Notes under the pieces: generated by a model | The model's database searches: none | Seen by the model: the letters and a program-made list of their open reading frames with translations, nothing else | Told to the model about the DNA's origin: nothing | Part shown: piece by piece, positions 1 through 5,232 of the stretch | Layout of the letters: the number at the start of each line of letters is the position of its first letter | How positions within the stretch are numbered: the first letter of the stretch is position 1 | Source of the DNA: an uncultured Clostridium sp. | Lineage (GTDB): Bacteria; Bacillota_A; Clostridia; Lachnospirales; Lachnospiraceae | DNA length: 5,312 nt | Direction of reading: 5' to 3' | Assembly (NCBI GenBank): GCA_945836785.1 | Contig: CAMAMD010000095.1 | Coordinates: forward strand, 1 to 5,312 | Program-made: the position numbers and the translations under genes

Positions 1-374
1 ATACAGAAGAATTGTATACTTGTAAATATTACGTCGATGATAATCTGCTTGTTGACGAAATATATTGTTATGATGCGTCAGGAGAAAAATTGTTTTATAC
101 ATGGGTGACAAGAGGTGCAGTGTACAATACACCTGATGAAATTTTGGCTATATTAAACGGTGAAGTGCAAACGCGTATGATACAGGTCCATTATCCGGAA
201 GGAGCTGGGTATGATAATGTTTTTCTGGCTCCGACGCAATATCCGGTTGTTTTGGAGCTGTATCAATACACTGTATATACGGATGAGGGATGTACGCAGC
301 TTTGGTCAAAGGATATCAGTGGTGCGGACGGCTTATATGGCGATGTTTCGATTTATTTGCGTAATAATCAATAA
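1..374 (+). CDS. C-terminal part of an unrecognised tyrosine-rich protein (5' end outside window)
   Basis: The frame is open from the window edge (first full codon at 3) to a TAA at 372-374, giving the last 123 residues of a longer protein. No start with a convincing ribosome binding site is seen, so the gene very probably begins upstream. I do not recognise the family. The visible part is strikingly aromatic: 15 of 123 residues are Tyr, with Trp and Phe as well, and there are three Cys. Alternating hydrophobic and polar residues suggest a beta-rich fold. The stretch ending VYTDEGCTQLW looks like a small beta-sandwich repeat of the kind seen in secreted clostridial proteins, but that is only an impression. 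No membrane segment or sorting motif is seen at the C-terminus. It ends about 40 bp before the promoter of the next gene, with no obvious terminator between. Confidence 0.72.
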   Translation, partial: TEELYTCKYYVDDNLLVDEIYCYDASGEKLFYTWVTRGAVYNTPDEILAILNGEVQTRMIQVHYPEGAGYDNVFLAPTQYPVVLELYQYTVYTDEGCTQLWSKDISGADGLYGDVSIYLRNNQ

Positions 375-391
375 AATGCACAAATGCCCCA

Positions 392-420
392 TTCACAAAC
401 GAACAAAAATGATGTATAAT
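392..420 (+). promoter_or_regulatory. SigA-type promoter of the FliD-C-like gene
   Basis: TTCACA (392-397, five of six matches to the -35 consensus) is followed after exactly 17 bp by a perfect TATAAT (415-420). Transcription would start near 427, leaving a leader of about 84 nt before the ATG at 511. A flagellar SigD-type site is not evident, so expression would be tied to the housekeeping sigma factor. This is inferred from sequence match only. Confidence 0.75.
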
Positions 421-510
421 TATTTTATATATCGAAATGAAGAGGATACATAAATAATAAGGACAGGGAAGTCCGCAATGTTTTACAGGGTAAATCAGGG
501 AGTGATGTAA

Positions 511-1290
511 ATGAGCAGTTTTTTTAATGCAGGTAACTATGCCAGTAATACTATAAACAGTATATTCAGCAGCCTCGGGACAAATCAGTCGTCAGGGGTG
601 TCAAGTATGTTGGGGGATTATTACGCAATCAGGAATGGCAGTTATCTGAAAATGGCAAAAAAATATTATGCGGGGCAGTCGTCGGACAGCAAGTCTGTTG
701 CCAATAATGTTTCGGAAAAGCTGAAAGAAAGTAATACCACCGTAAAACCGGAGGGAGCATCAAAGCGTAATACGATGACGGCAACGATGCAGGCGGCTAA
801 TACAGCGGTTAATTCTGTGGGAAAGCTTATGGATAGCAATTTGTATCAAAAAGTTGATGGTACAGATGCGGATGGTAATAAGATAAGCAACTATGACAGA
901 AAAACTGTTTTGGATAATCTGAAAACGTTTGTCGGTGATTATAATGCATTGGTTAAGTCGGCTGCATCATCAAAACAGTCTGTCACGGTACAGGCAGGTG
1001 TGAAAATGACGGATCAGACAGCAGTATATAATCGTGCATTAAGTAGAGTCGGAATTTCTATCGGAGAGGATAATACTCTTTCGCTGGATGAAAATGCATT
1101 TGCGACTGCAGATATCGCTGATGTAGAGTCTTTATTTACCGGTAGCGTGTCTTTTGGCAAGAATATTCAAATGAAGATGTTACAGGTTTATAGCACTGAA
1201 TCTGTTGGTCAAAATATGTCAGACGGTTTATATTCTGCACAGGCAGTGAATAATGTATCTGTTGGAAATATGTTTGACAGCCTGTTTTAG
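511..1290 (+). CDS. FliD C-terminal-like protein, uncharacterised (259 aa)
   Basis: This 259-residue protein starts at an ATG preceded by AGGGAG (497-502, 8 nt spacing). The C-terminal half resembles the C-terminal region of flagellar cap protein FliD: FVGDYNALV at 140-148, GISIGEDNTLSLDE at 181-194 and a VESLF at 205-209. The same motifs at nearly the same spacing occur in the minus-strand FliD-like protein at 2605-3873. The N-terminal third has no FliD_N-like region. It has a Ser/Asn/Gly-rich start and then LGDYYAIRNGSYLKMAKKYY (34-53), which I recall from uncharacterised Lachnospiraceae proteins. A helical stretch (about 88-110) follows. There is no Cys, Trp or His, a composition like flagellins and other exported flagellar subunits. 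No signal peptide or membrane segment is seen. A true FliD is usually well over 400 residues, so this is either a reduced relative or a domain user. It could be a filament- or export-related protein; its function is not known to me. Confidence 0.82.
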   Translation: MSSFFNAGNYASNTINSIFSSLGTNQSSGVSSMLGDYYAIRNGSYLKMAKKYYAGQSSDSKSVANNVSEKLKESNTTVKPEGASKRNTMTATMQAANTAVNSVGKLMDSNLYQKVDGTDADGNKISNYDRKTVLDNLKTFVGDYNALVKSAASSKQSVTVQAGVKMTDQTAVYNRALSRVGISIGEDNTLSLDENAFATADIADVESLFTGSVSFGKNIQMKMLQVYSTESVGQNMSDGLYSAQAVNNVSVGNMFDSLF

Positions 1291-1309
1291 GATGGCAAAA
1301 CGTAATCAA

Positions 1310-1318
1310 TGATATAAT
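1310..1318 (+). promoter_or_regulatory. Extended -10 promoter of the rsuA unit
   Basis: TGATATAAT is an exact extended -10 element (TGnTATAAT). There is no good -35 at 16-18 bp upstream; a TTGACA at 1274-1279 lies 33 bp away, too far to pair with it. Extended -10 promoters can work without a -35. Predicted transcription start is near 1325, which places the hairpin at 1356-1384 inside the leader of the pseudouridine synthase mRNA. Confidence 0.5.
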
Positions 1319-1355
1319 GACAATTCTACCCAAGAGGATTGTATATAAGAATGAG

Positions 1356-1384
1356 GAAAGTCCACAGGTGTCCTGTGGACTTTC
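1356..1384 (+). promoter_or_regulatory. Perfect 13-bp hairpin in the rsuA leader (weak terminator or regulatory stem)
   Basis: The left arm 1356-1368 (GAAAGTCCACAGG) and right arm 1372-1384 (CCTGTGGACTTTC) are exact reverse complements around a 3-nt loop, TGT. A G-U pair can extend the stem by one. Downstream there is only TTTCT, part of it within the stem, and then GACG, so a standard terminator U-tract is missing. It ends 26 bp before the AGGAGG of the next gene. It may partly terminate transcripts from the upstream FliD-C-like gene, or stabilise or attenuate the rsuA mRNA. The structure is read directly from sequence; the function is inference. Confidence 0.6.
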
Positions 1385-1410
1385 TGACGTATAAGGTAAA
1401 TGAAAACAGC

Positions 1411-1416
1411 AGGAGG
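1411..1416 (+). promoter_or_regulatory. Ribosome binding site that sets the rsuA start
   Basis: AGGAGG lies 7 nt before the ATG at 1424. An in-frame ATG at 1400 has no Shine-Dalgarno sequence and would place this AGGAGG inside the coding region, so 1424 is chosen as the start. Confidence 0.88.
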
Positions 1417-1423
1417 ACATGAT

Positions 1424-2182
1424 ATGGCCATAATAAGATTGGACCGGTATTTGGCAGATACCGGTCAGGGAACCAGAAGCCAGGTAAAGCAGATGGTAAG
1501 ACGGGGAAATGTGACCATAAACGGGACTGTTATAAAACAGGCGGATTGTAAAGTGAATACGGATTGTGATCAGGTAGCAGTAGACGGACGTGTCCTGTCC
1601 TTTATGGAATATCAATACTTTATGCTGCATAAACCGGCCGGCGTGGTATCGGCGAGAACAGATGGACAAAATAAAACGGTGCTGGACTTGATTGGAGAAG
1701 AGAAAAGGCGTGATTTGTTTCCTGTAGGGCGGTTGGATAAAGATACGGAGGGGCTGTTGCTTATCACGAACGATGGAAAACTGGCGAATAATCTTTTAGC
1801 TCCAGGTAAGCATGTGGACAAAATGTATTACGCAGAGGTTTCTGGAGAAGTAACCGGGGAGATAATAAAAAAATTTGAAGAAGGACTTGATATTGGAGAT
1901 GAGGAATTGACGGCACCGGCACAGCTGAGGCTTATCTCCTTTGTGAAAGAAAAACGGGATGATTTGGGTGATAGTGTTCCTGTAAGCAGTGTTGAGATTG
2001 TGATTACTGAGGGACGATATCATCAGATTAAAAGGATGTTTCAGGCGGTAGGTATGGGGGTTTTATATCTGAAACGGTTGTCCATGGGGCCGATTACATT
2101 GGATGAGAATCTGGCATGCGGTGCGTACAGGGCATTGTCAAAGCAGGAAATTGAGTTATTAAAGGGGGTACACGGAGCATGA
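1424..2182 (+). CDS. rsuA: RsuA-family 16S rRNA pseudouridine synthase
   Basis: The 252-residue product isomerises a uridine in rRNA to pseudouridine; the RsuA type acts on U516 (E. coli numbering) of 16S rRNA in the cytoplasm. An S4 RNA-binding domain spans about 3-55 (RLDRYLADTGQGTRSQVKQM, then RRGNVTING). The catalytic domain begins near 64 with YQYFMLHKPAGVVSA. It contains the signature GRLDKDTEGLLLITNDG at 102-118, with D105 as the expected catalytic aspartate. The EGRYHQIKRMF motif at 196-206 is typical of the RsuA/RluB group. The stretch LLAPGKHVDKMYYAEV after the signature resembles RsuA (SPRHH..KTY) more than RluB, hence the symbol; substrate specificity is inferred from that. Length is normal for the family. 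The stop overlaps the next ATG by 4 bp, indicating translational coupling. Confidence 0.93.
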   Translation: MAIIRLDRYLADTGQGTRSQVKQMVRRGNVTINGTVIKQADCKVNTDCDQVAVDGRVLSFMEYQYFMLHKPAGVVSARTDGQNKTVLDLIGEEKRRDLFPVGRLDKDTEGLLLITNDGKLANNLLAPGKHVDKMYYAEVSGEVTGEIIKKFEEGLDIGDEELTAPAQLRLISFVKEKRDDLGDSVPVSSVEIVITEGRYHQIKRMFQAVGMGVLYLKRLSMGPITLDENLACGAYRALSKQEIELLKGVHGA

Positions 2183-2592
2183 GTTTGGAGAAGAATGAAC
2201 AACTGGAAGTTGCATTAAACATATTACATGAGTGGACATTGCGGTTGTTTGACTGTGCGGGAGAAAGTATACAGGCGGCAGAAGAATTTTGGGAATCTTT
2301 GTGCAAGTCGCCGGAGATTCTGCAGGAGTATGCATATTACTATGACAATCAGGAATTTTTGTGCAGATACAGCGTAAAAAATTACACGGTAGCGGATATA
2401 TTGGTATGGCAGATGGACCACTTTAAAGCACATATGGATCGGGCAGACAGTGCGAATCGATATGATAAAGACAAATTGATTTTAAATACATTCCGGACTA
2501 TGCTGGAGCTGAAAGAAAATCCCGATAAAATAATGACAGAGTTCGCCCGGGAGACGGGAACGGATCTGGCAGAGGGATGGAATATGCACTAG
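2179..2592 (+). CDS. Unrecognised small acidic protein coupled to rsuA (137 aa)
   Basis: The ATG at 2179 shares ATGA with the rsuA stop, so translation is probably coupled, helped by a purine-rich AAAGGGGG (about 2160-2166) and CGGAG just upstream of the ATG. The product of 137 residues is acidic and apparently mostly helical, with no membrane segment or signal peptide. I do not recognise the family. Visible features are an N-terminal helix with LHEWTLRLFDCAG (16-28), a tyrosine cluster EYAYYYDNQEF (50-60) and a lysine/aspartate-rich helix with WQMDHFKAHMDRAD (77-90). Cys occurs at 26, 42 and 62. The H80/H84 spacing is not a convincing metal site. The operon position suggests a role linked to rRNA modification or ribosome assembly, but this rests on coupling alone. 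It ends 12 bp before the stop of the convergent minus-strand gene. Confidence 0.8.
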   Translation: MSLEKNEQLEVALNILHEWTLRLFDCAGESIQAAEEFWESLCKSPEILQEYAYYYDNQEFLCRYSVKNYTVADILVWQMDHFKAHMDRADSANRYDKDKLILNTFRTMLELKENPDKIMTEFARETGTDLAEGWNMH

Positions 2593-2604
2593 CACGGCGT
2601 GATT

Positions 2605-3873
2605 CTAGGCATAGTTATTATACATAAGACCGCTGTACAGAGACTGCGTGTATGATGCTCCGAATTTATTGCGGGTGTCGGGATAGGTTACCATTAATTT
2701 ATTTATATAAGCCATCGGATCTAAGGTGAGTCGTTGTGTGGCATATTCTATGTCATCTTTGAAAGAAGATATATCATTAAAAAGCTCAGCAAATTCACCG
2801 CTGGTAACACTCTGTACCAATAGAGCTTCATCTTTTACGATACGGTTGTTATCATCGATAAATAAACCGGAGGCTTCCAGCTCGTTTTTATGATTGCTTA
2901 CAATACCTGAGATATCATGAAACAGATTCCTTCCACCGATATTTGTTTCTCTTTCGGTATCAGATAAATTTACAAGACTGTTGTAGGCATCTACAAATAG
3001 ATCAATTTGGTTCATGGCAGATGCTGTATCAGGTACAAATGTGATGGTGACCGGATTATTTGATGGGGCATGAAAATCCAGTTCAATAACCTGATTGATA
3101 GAGATGTGGTTTGATGTTGAACTATGCTGCTCTTCATTTATATAAAATTCTGAATTGGAAGGATATGTGCTGATTTGGTTTATGCCGAGAATACCTACAA
3201 TATTTTCGTTTGTTCCCTCGTTTTGAACCGTAAAATGTAAACCGTCATCTGTACCAGGAATCCCTGTCTCGGTTGAAGACAGCATAAGAGCACTTTCGTT
3301 TCCTTCCTTTATAATGGAGGCAGAAACTCCCAGATTACGATTGTTGATATATTGCATGATTTTTTCCTGGACATCAAGGTTTGTATCCTCGGAAGATACG
3401 GAGATGGAAAACCGGGAGCTGGCAGCAACGGTATCCAAACTAAAATTATGGCTGCCGGGTTTGATGCTCAATTGGTCGGAATGTATGTAATTACCAGTGT
3501 TTATCTGTTCGGTAGCAAGTGAATTTAATGTAATATTCAGCTCTTTAGGCAGAGAAGAATAATCCTGTGAACGAAAGGCACCAGAAACGACAGCGTCATT
3601 ATCTGAATGCAGCATTTTTTTTGAATAAAGAATGCTGTTTGTGTCAGCAAAATTTTCTGCTACGTCACGAAGTGTCAGCGCAGCTTCCTTAATATTAATC
3701 ATATATTCCTGCTTTGACTCAGACAGAGACAACAGATATAATGGTGCATTTTTGTTGTATCGTGCCATGCTGGTATAAACTTCCTTGAGCTCGGAGGATT
3801 TATGGGTTGTATTGCGCTTTTTTGGGACAAGATTAGCGCTTAAATGATTGTATATATTTGAATCAATACGCAT
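2605..3873 (-). CDS. FliD-like (flagellar cap-like) protein, 422 aa
   Basis: The product resembles flagellar hook-associated protein 2 (FliD), which in flagellated bacteria caps the filament and folds flagellin at the tip. A helical N-terminal part (about 28-80) is followed by a FliD_N-like region with LNSLATEQINTGNYI at 116-130 and LSIKPGSHNFSL at 135-146. Then come a long helix (DTNLDVQEKIMQYINN, 163-178), GVSASIIKEGNESALMLSS at 182-200 and TGIP, the usual order in FliD. A FliD_C-like region has FVDAYNSLV at 293-301, GLFIDDNNRIVKDE at 336-349 and FAELF at 361-365. The tail ends YSGLMYNNYA. There is no Cys or Trp. The start at 3873 is chosen for AAAGGAGG 6 nt upstream; an in-frame ATG at 3897 lies before that site. 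Length fits FliD, but no flagellar gene is adjacent, so it may be a FliD-like paralogue with another role rather than the cap itself. Confidence 0.85.
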   Translation of the reverse strand: MRIDSNIYNHLSANLVPKKRNTTHKSSELKEVYTSMARYNKNAPLYLLSLSESKQEYMINIKEAALTLRDVAENFADTNSILYSKKMLHSDNDAVVSGAFRSQDYSSLPKELNITLNSLATEQINTGNYIHSDQLSIKPGSHNFSLDTVAASSRFSISVSSEDTNLDVQEKIMQYINNRNLGVSASIIKEGNESALMLSSTETGIPGTDDGLHFTVQNEGTNENIVGILGINQISTYPSNSEFYINEEQHSSTSNHISINQVIELDFHAPSNNPVTITFVPDTASAMNQIDLFVDAYNSLVNLSDTERETNIGGRNLFHDISGIVSNHKNELEASGLFIDDNNRIVKDEALLVQSVTSGEFAELFNDISSFKDDIEYATQRLTLDPMAYINKLMVTYPDTRNKFGASYTQSLYSGLMYNNYA

Positions 3874-3879
3874 AAAAAT

Positions 3880-3887
3880 CCTCCTTT
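3880..3887 (-). promoter_or_regulatory. Ribosome binding site that sets the FliD-like start
   Basis: On the minus strand AAAGGAGG stands 6 nt before the ATG at 3873-3871. The longer reading from 3897 would translate through this site and has no binding site of its own, so it is rejected. Confidence 0.88.
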
Positions 3888-3926
3888 CCTGAATCAAGTG
3901 TAAAATATAAGAATATAGTTAACACA

Positions 3927-3955
3927 ATTATAGTATATATTTCTTTTGATGTCTA
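3927..3955 (-). promoter_or_regulatory. SigA-type promoter of the FliD-like gene
   Basis: On the minus strand, TAGACA (3955-3950, five of six matches) is followed after 17 bp by a perfect TATAAT (3932-3927). The predicted start of transcription is near 3920, giving a leader of about 47 nt. An AT-rich stretch including an A-tract lies upstream, in the position of an UP element. Like the plus-strand FliD-C-like gene at 511, it has a housekeeping-type rather than a flagellar sigma promoter. Confidence 0.7.
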
Positions 3956-3969
3956 TATTTGGAATTGCC

Positions 3970-3996
3970 TTTTTTGCTTCATATATATGCAAAAAA
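3970..3996. repeat. AT-rich inverted repeat midway between two divergent promoters
   Basis: TTTTTTGC (3970-3977) and GCAAAAAA (3989-3996) are exact reverse complements separated by 11 bp of mostly alternating A/T. The centre (3983) coincides with the midpoint between the two facing -35 elements (3955 and 4010). The A- and T-tracts fall where UP elements would serve each promoter. It could instead be a bent-DNA segment or an operator. Confidence 0.45.
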
Positions 3997-4009
3997 ATTA
4001 CTTTTAGAC

Positions 4010-4038
4010 TTGACTTTACATGGTTCATTTGATATTCT
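4010..4038 (+). promoter_or_regulatory. Promoter of the rpmG-secE-nusG cluster
   Basis: TTGACT (4010-4015, five of six) is followed after 17 bp by TATTCT (4033-4038, four of six), which is preceded by TGA to give an extended -10 (TGnTATTCT). An A7 tract and further A/T-rich bases lie just upstream as a possible UP element, fitting a strongly expressed ribosomal-protein promoter. Transcription would start near 4045, about 66 nt before rpmG. Confidence 0.65.
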
Positions 4039-4110
4039 ATACCTTGCGATGGAAGAAGGTCTTTTTTTTATGCCTTAAAATCAGTAAAATAAAAATGGAG
4101 GTGGAAGGTT

Positions 4111-4260
4111 GTGCGTGTTAAAATAACATTGGCATGTCAGGATTGTAAACAGCGTAATTACAATATGACAAAGGATAAGAAAACACATCCGGACAGAATG
4201 GAAACAAAGAAATATTGTAAGTTCTGTAAGGCGCATACGATGCATAAGGAAACAAAGTAA
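4111..4260 (+). CDS. rpmG: 50S ribosomal protein L33 (zinc-binding form)
   Basis: This 49-residue protein of the large ribosomal subunit starts at GTG, with GGAGGTGG at 4097-4104 as the ribosome binding site (9 nt from GGAGG to the start). The sequence opens [16 protein letters not shown], as expected for L33. It carries two CxxC pairs, C9/C12 and C36/C39, which bind one zinc ion in the C+ form of the protein. Zn-dependent and Zn-free L33 paralogues are exchanged under zinc limitation in some Firmicutes; whether a C- copy exists elsewhere in this genome cannot be seen here. The length is the normal one for the family. It is the first gene of the cluster leading into secE and nusG, a common arrangement in Firmicutes. 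Confidence 0.97.
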   Translation: MRVKITLACQDCKQRNYNMTKDKKTHPDRMETKKYCKFCKAHTMHKETK

Positions 4261-4282
4261 AAGGCAACTACGTGATTTAAGA

Positions 4283-4303
4283 GCAAACTGTGAAACGGTT
4301 TGC
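4283..4303 (+). other. Hairpin after rpmG, no U-tract
   Basis: GCAAACTG (4283-4290) pairs with CGGTTTGC (4296-4303), 8 bp with one G-U pair, around the loop TGAAA. No run of T follows, so it is not a standard terminator, and transcription should continue into secE. It could protect the 3' end of the rpmG message or mark an RNA processing site; that is inference. Confidence 0.45.
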
Positions 4304-4318
4304 GGTATGTTGTAGGTG

Positions 4319-4349
4319 GTATGTCGCGGAAGAGAAGGCCGGGACATAC
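4319..4349 (+). other. Hairpin just upstream of the secE ribosome binding site
   Basis: GTATGTC (4319-4325) and GACATAC (4343-4349) form a perfect 7-bp stem. Beyond a G-G mismatch, CGG (4327-4329) and CCG (4339-4341) can add three more pairs, leaving a purine-rich loop. The stem ends a few bases before the secE binding site AGGGAG (4353-4358), so it could keep that site accessible or tune secE translation. Structure is seen; role is inferred. Confidence 0.42.
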
Positions 4350-4352
4350 GAA

Positions 4353-4358
4353 AGGGAG
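4353..4358 (+). promoter_or_regulatory. Ribosome binding site that sets the secE start
   Basis: AGGGAG lies 7 nt before the ATG at 4366. Upstream in-frame starts (TTG at 4300, ATG at 4321) lack well-spaced sites and would add an Arg/Lys-rich extension that overlaps the hairpin at 4319-4349. Confidence 0.8.
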
Positions 4359-4365
4359 TAAGTAT

Positions 4366-4575
4366 ATGTCAAAAAACAGTGAGACATCATCACCTGCTCT
4401 GAAGAGAAGCTGGTTTCAGGAGTTAAAAGCCGAGTTCGGTAAAATTGTATGGCCGACAAAGGCATCTCTGATCAGACAGTCAATAGTGGTAATTATTGTA
4501 GCCGTATTATTAGGATTCTTAATTGCCGGAGTTGATTGGTTATTGCAGATTGGCTTGTCTTATATAATTGGTTAG
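4366..4575 (+). CDS. secE: Preprotein translocase subunit SecE
   Basis: SecE is the small essential membrane subunit that clamps SecY in the SecYEG protein-export channel. The 69-residue product is the short, single-span form usual in Gram-positive bacteria. After a polar N-terminus comes the conserved amphipathic region WFQELKAEFGKIVWPTK (16-32), with the family's K..WP motif. One hydrophobic transmembrane segment follows (about 38-62, SIVVIIVAVLLGFLIAGVDW). The start at 4366 is chosen because of AGGGAG 7 nt upstream. The gene lies 105 bp after rpmG and 12 bp before nusG, the standard neighbours. Confidence 0.96.
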   Translation: MSKNSETSSPALKRSWFQELKAEFGKIVWPTKASLIRQSIVVIIVAVLLGFLIAGVDWLLQIGLSYIIG

Positions 4576-4587
4576 GTAGGTGAATGT

Positions 4588-5163
4588 ATGTCAGAAGTAG
4601 AAACAAATGCTACAAACCAGTCAGCCGGGGGCGAGAAAGTCGACAGCAGCACCGAGGCAAGATGGTATGTGGCACATACCTACTCAGGTTATGAGAACAA
4701 AGTAAAAAATGATATCGAAAAAACGATTGAAAACAGAAAACTTCAGGATCAGATCCTTGAAGTGGCCGTTCCTGTACAGGACGTGGTTGAGGTTAAGAAC
4801 GGAGTGAAGAAAACCGTTTCAAGAAAGCTTTTTCCGGGTTATGTACTGTTGAATATGTATATGAATGATGTTACATGGTATATTGTTCGTAATACAAGAG
4901 GTGTTACAGGATTTGTTGGTCCGGAGTCAAAACCGGTTCCTCTTACCGAGAGCGAAATGAGAACATTAGGTATTAATGTAAATGAAATTCAGATCGACGT
5001 AAAAGTAGGAGATATGATTAAAGTTGTGACCGGAGCATGGGAAGGTAACAGCGGAGAAATTAAATCAATCAACGAAGGTAAGCAGACGGTTACCATTGAG
5101 GTGGATATCTTTGGTCGTGCAACATCGGTTGAAATCGGATTTGCTGATATTCAGAAAATTTAA
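4588..5163 (+). CDS. nusG: Transcription termination/antitermination factor NusG
   Basis: NusG binds the clamp of RNA polymerase and modulates pausing, Rho-dependent termination and coupling to the ribosome. The 191-residue product has an NGN domain from RWYVAHTYSGYENKVK (25-40) through FPGYVLLNM (82-90) to RNTRGVTGFVG (101-111). A KOW domain follows at about 138-190, with VGDMIKVVTGAWEGNSGEI (140-158). A polar N-terminal extension of about 24 residues precedes the NGN domain; it is somewhat longer than in B. subtilis or E. coli NusG. The start at 4588 follows AGGTGA (4578-4583) with a short 4-nt spacing. An ATG at 4584 is in another frame. It is 12 bp after secE, certainly in one transcript with it. 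Confidence 0.97.
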   Translation: MSEVETNATNQSAGGEKVDSSTEARWYVAHTYSGYENKVKNDIEKTIENRKLQDQILEVAVPVQDVVEVKNGVKKTVSRKLFPGYVLLNMYMNDVTWYIVRNTRGVTGFVGPESKPVPLTESEMRTLGINVNEIQIDVKVGDMIKVVTGAWEGNSGEIKSINEGKQTVTIEVDIFGRATSVEIGFADIQKI

Positions 5164-5205
5164 GTTAAGTAAGTTCACGGTTGAAAATGAAATCGTGGAA
5201 AGTTA

Positions 5206-5232
5206 GTGGAAGGGTATCCCCCGTTATACCAC
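5206..5232 (+). promoter_or_regulatory. Candidate structured leader of the rplK operon (possible L1 site)
   Basis: In the 93-nt gap between nusG and rplK, GTGG (5206-5209) can pair with CCAC (5229-5232) and, inside it, GGG (5212-5214) with CCC (5218-5220) around TAT. This leaves an asymmetric internal loop, short on the 5' side and long on the 3' side. In the L11-L1 operon, ribosomal protein L1 is known to repress translation by binding two short helices with an asymmetric loop in its own mRNA leader. The layout is compatible with that, but assignment is by resemblance only. An alternative pairing GGTAT/ATACC (5213-5217/5226-5230) competes with it. Confidence 0.4.

Noticed and set aside
437..457. 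Six-codon leader peptide (MKRIHK) in the 5' leader of the FliD-C-like gene
   Set aside because: There is no ribosome binding site before it, no regulatory codon pattern and no attenuator structure after it.
451..479. Flagellar SigD-type promoter (TAAA ... CCG) before the FliD-C-like gene
   Set aside because: The spacing is 17 bp and the -10 part matches GCCGATAA poorly. The SigA-type promoter at 392-420 is far better.
427..510. Cyclic-di-GMP riboswitch in the leader of a flagellum-related gene
   Set aside because: The leader is only about 84 nt and lacks the conserved GEMM core sequences.
1353..1363. GAGGAAAGTCC, identical to a conserved core string of RNase P RNA
   Set aside because: The string is simply the left arm of a local perfect hairpin. 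The gap is only 133 bp, too short for RNase P RNA, and no other conserved RNase P segments are present.
1136..1669. Long minus-strand open frame of 177 codons
   Set aside because: It overlaps the FliD-C-like gene and the start of rsuA, has no binding site and encodes a low-complexity product unlike a real protein. It is a shadow of the plus-strand genes.
4041..4069. ACCTT...AAGGT followed by eight T, resembling a terminator
   Set aside because: The stem is only 5 bp with a 10-nt loop, and no plus-strand gene upstream needs terminating. It lies at or just after the predicted transcription start of the rpmG cluster.
4300..4365. Longer secE with a TTG (4300) or ATG (4321) start
   Set aside because: These starts lack properly spaced binding sites and would add a basic extension. 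AGGGAG with ATG at 4366 gives the normal SecE length.
4261..4365. tRNA gene between rpmG and secE, as found in many Firmicutes
   Set aside because: No cloverleaf, no TTCGAATCC-like T-arm and no CCA end can be found. The hairpins there do not form a tRNA.
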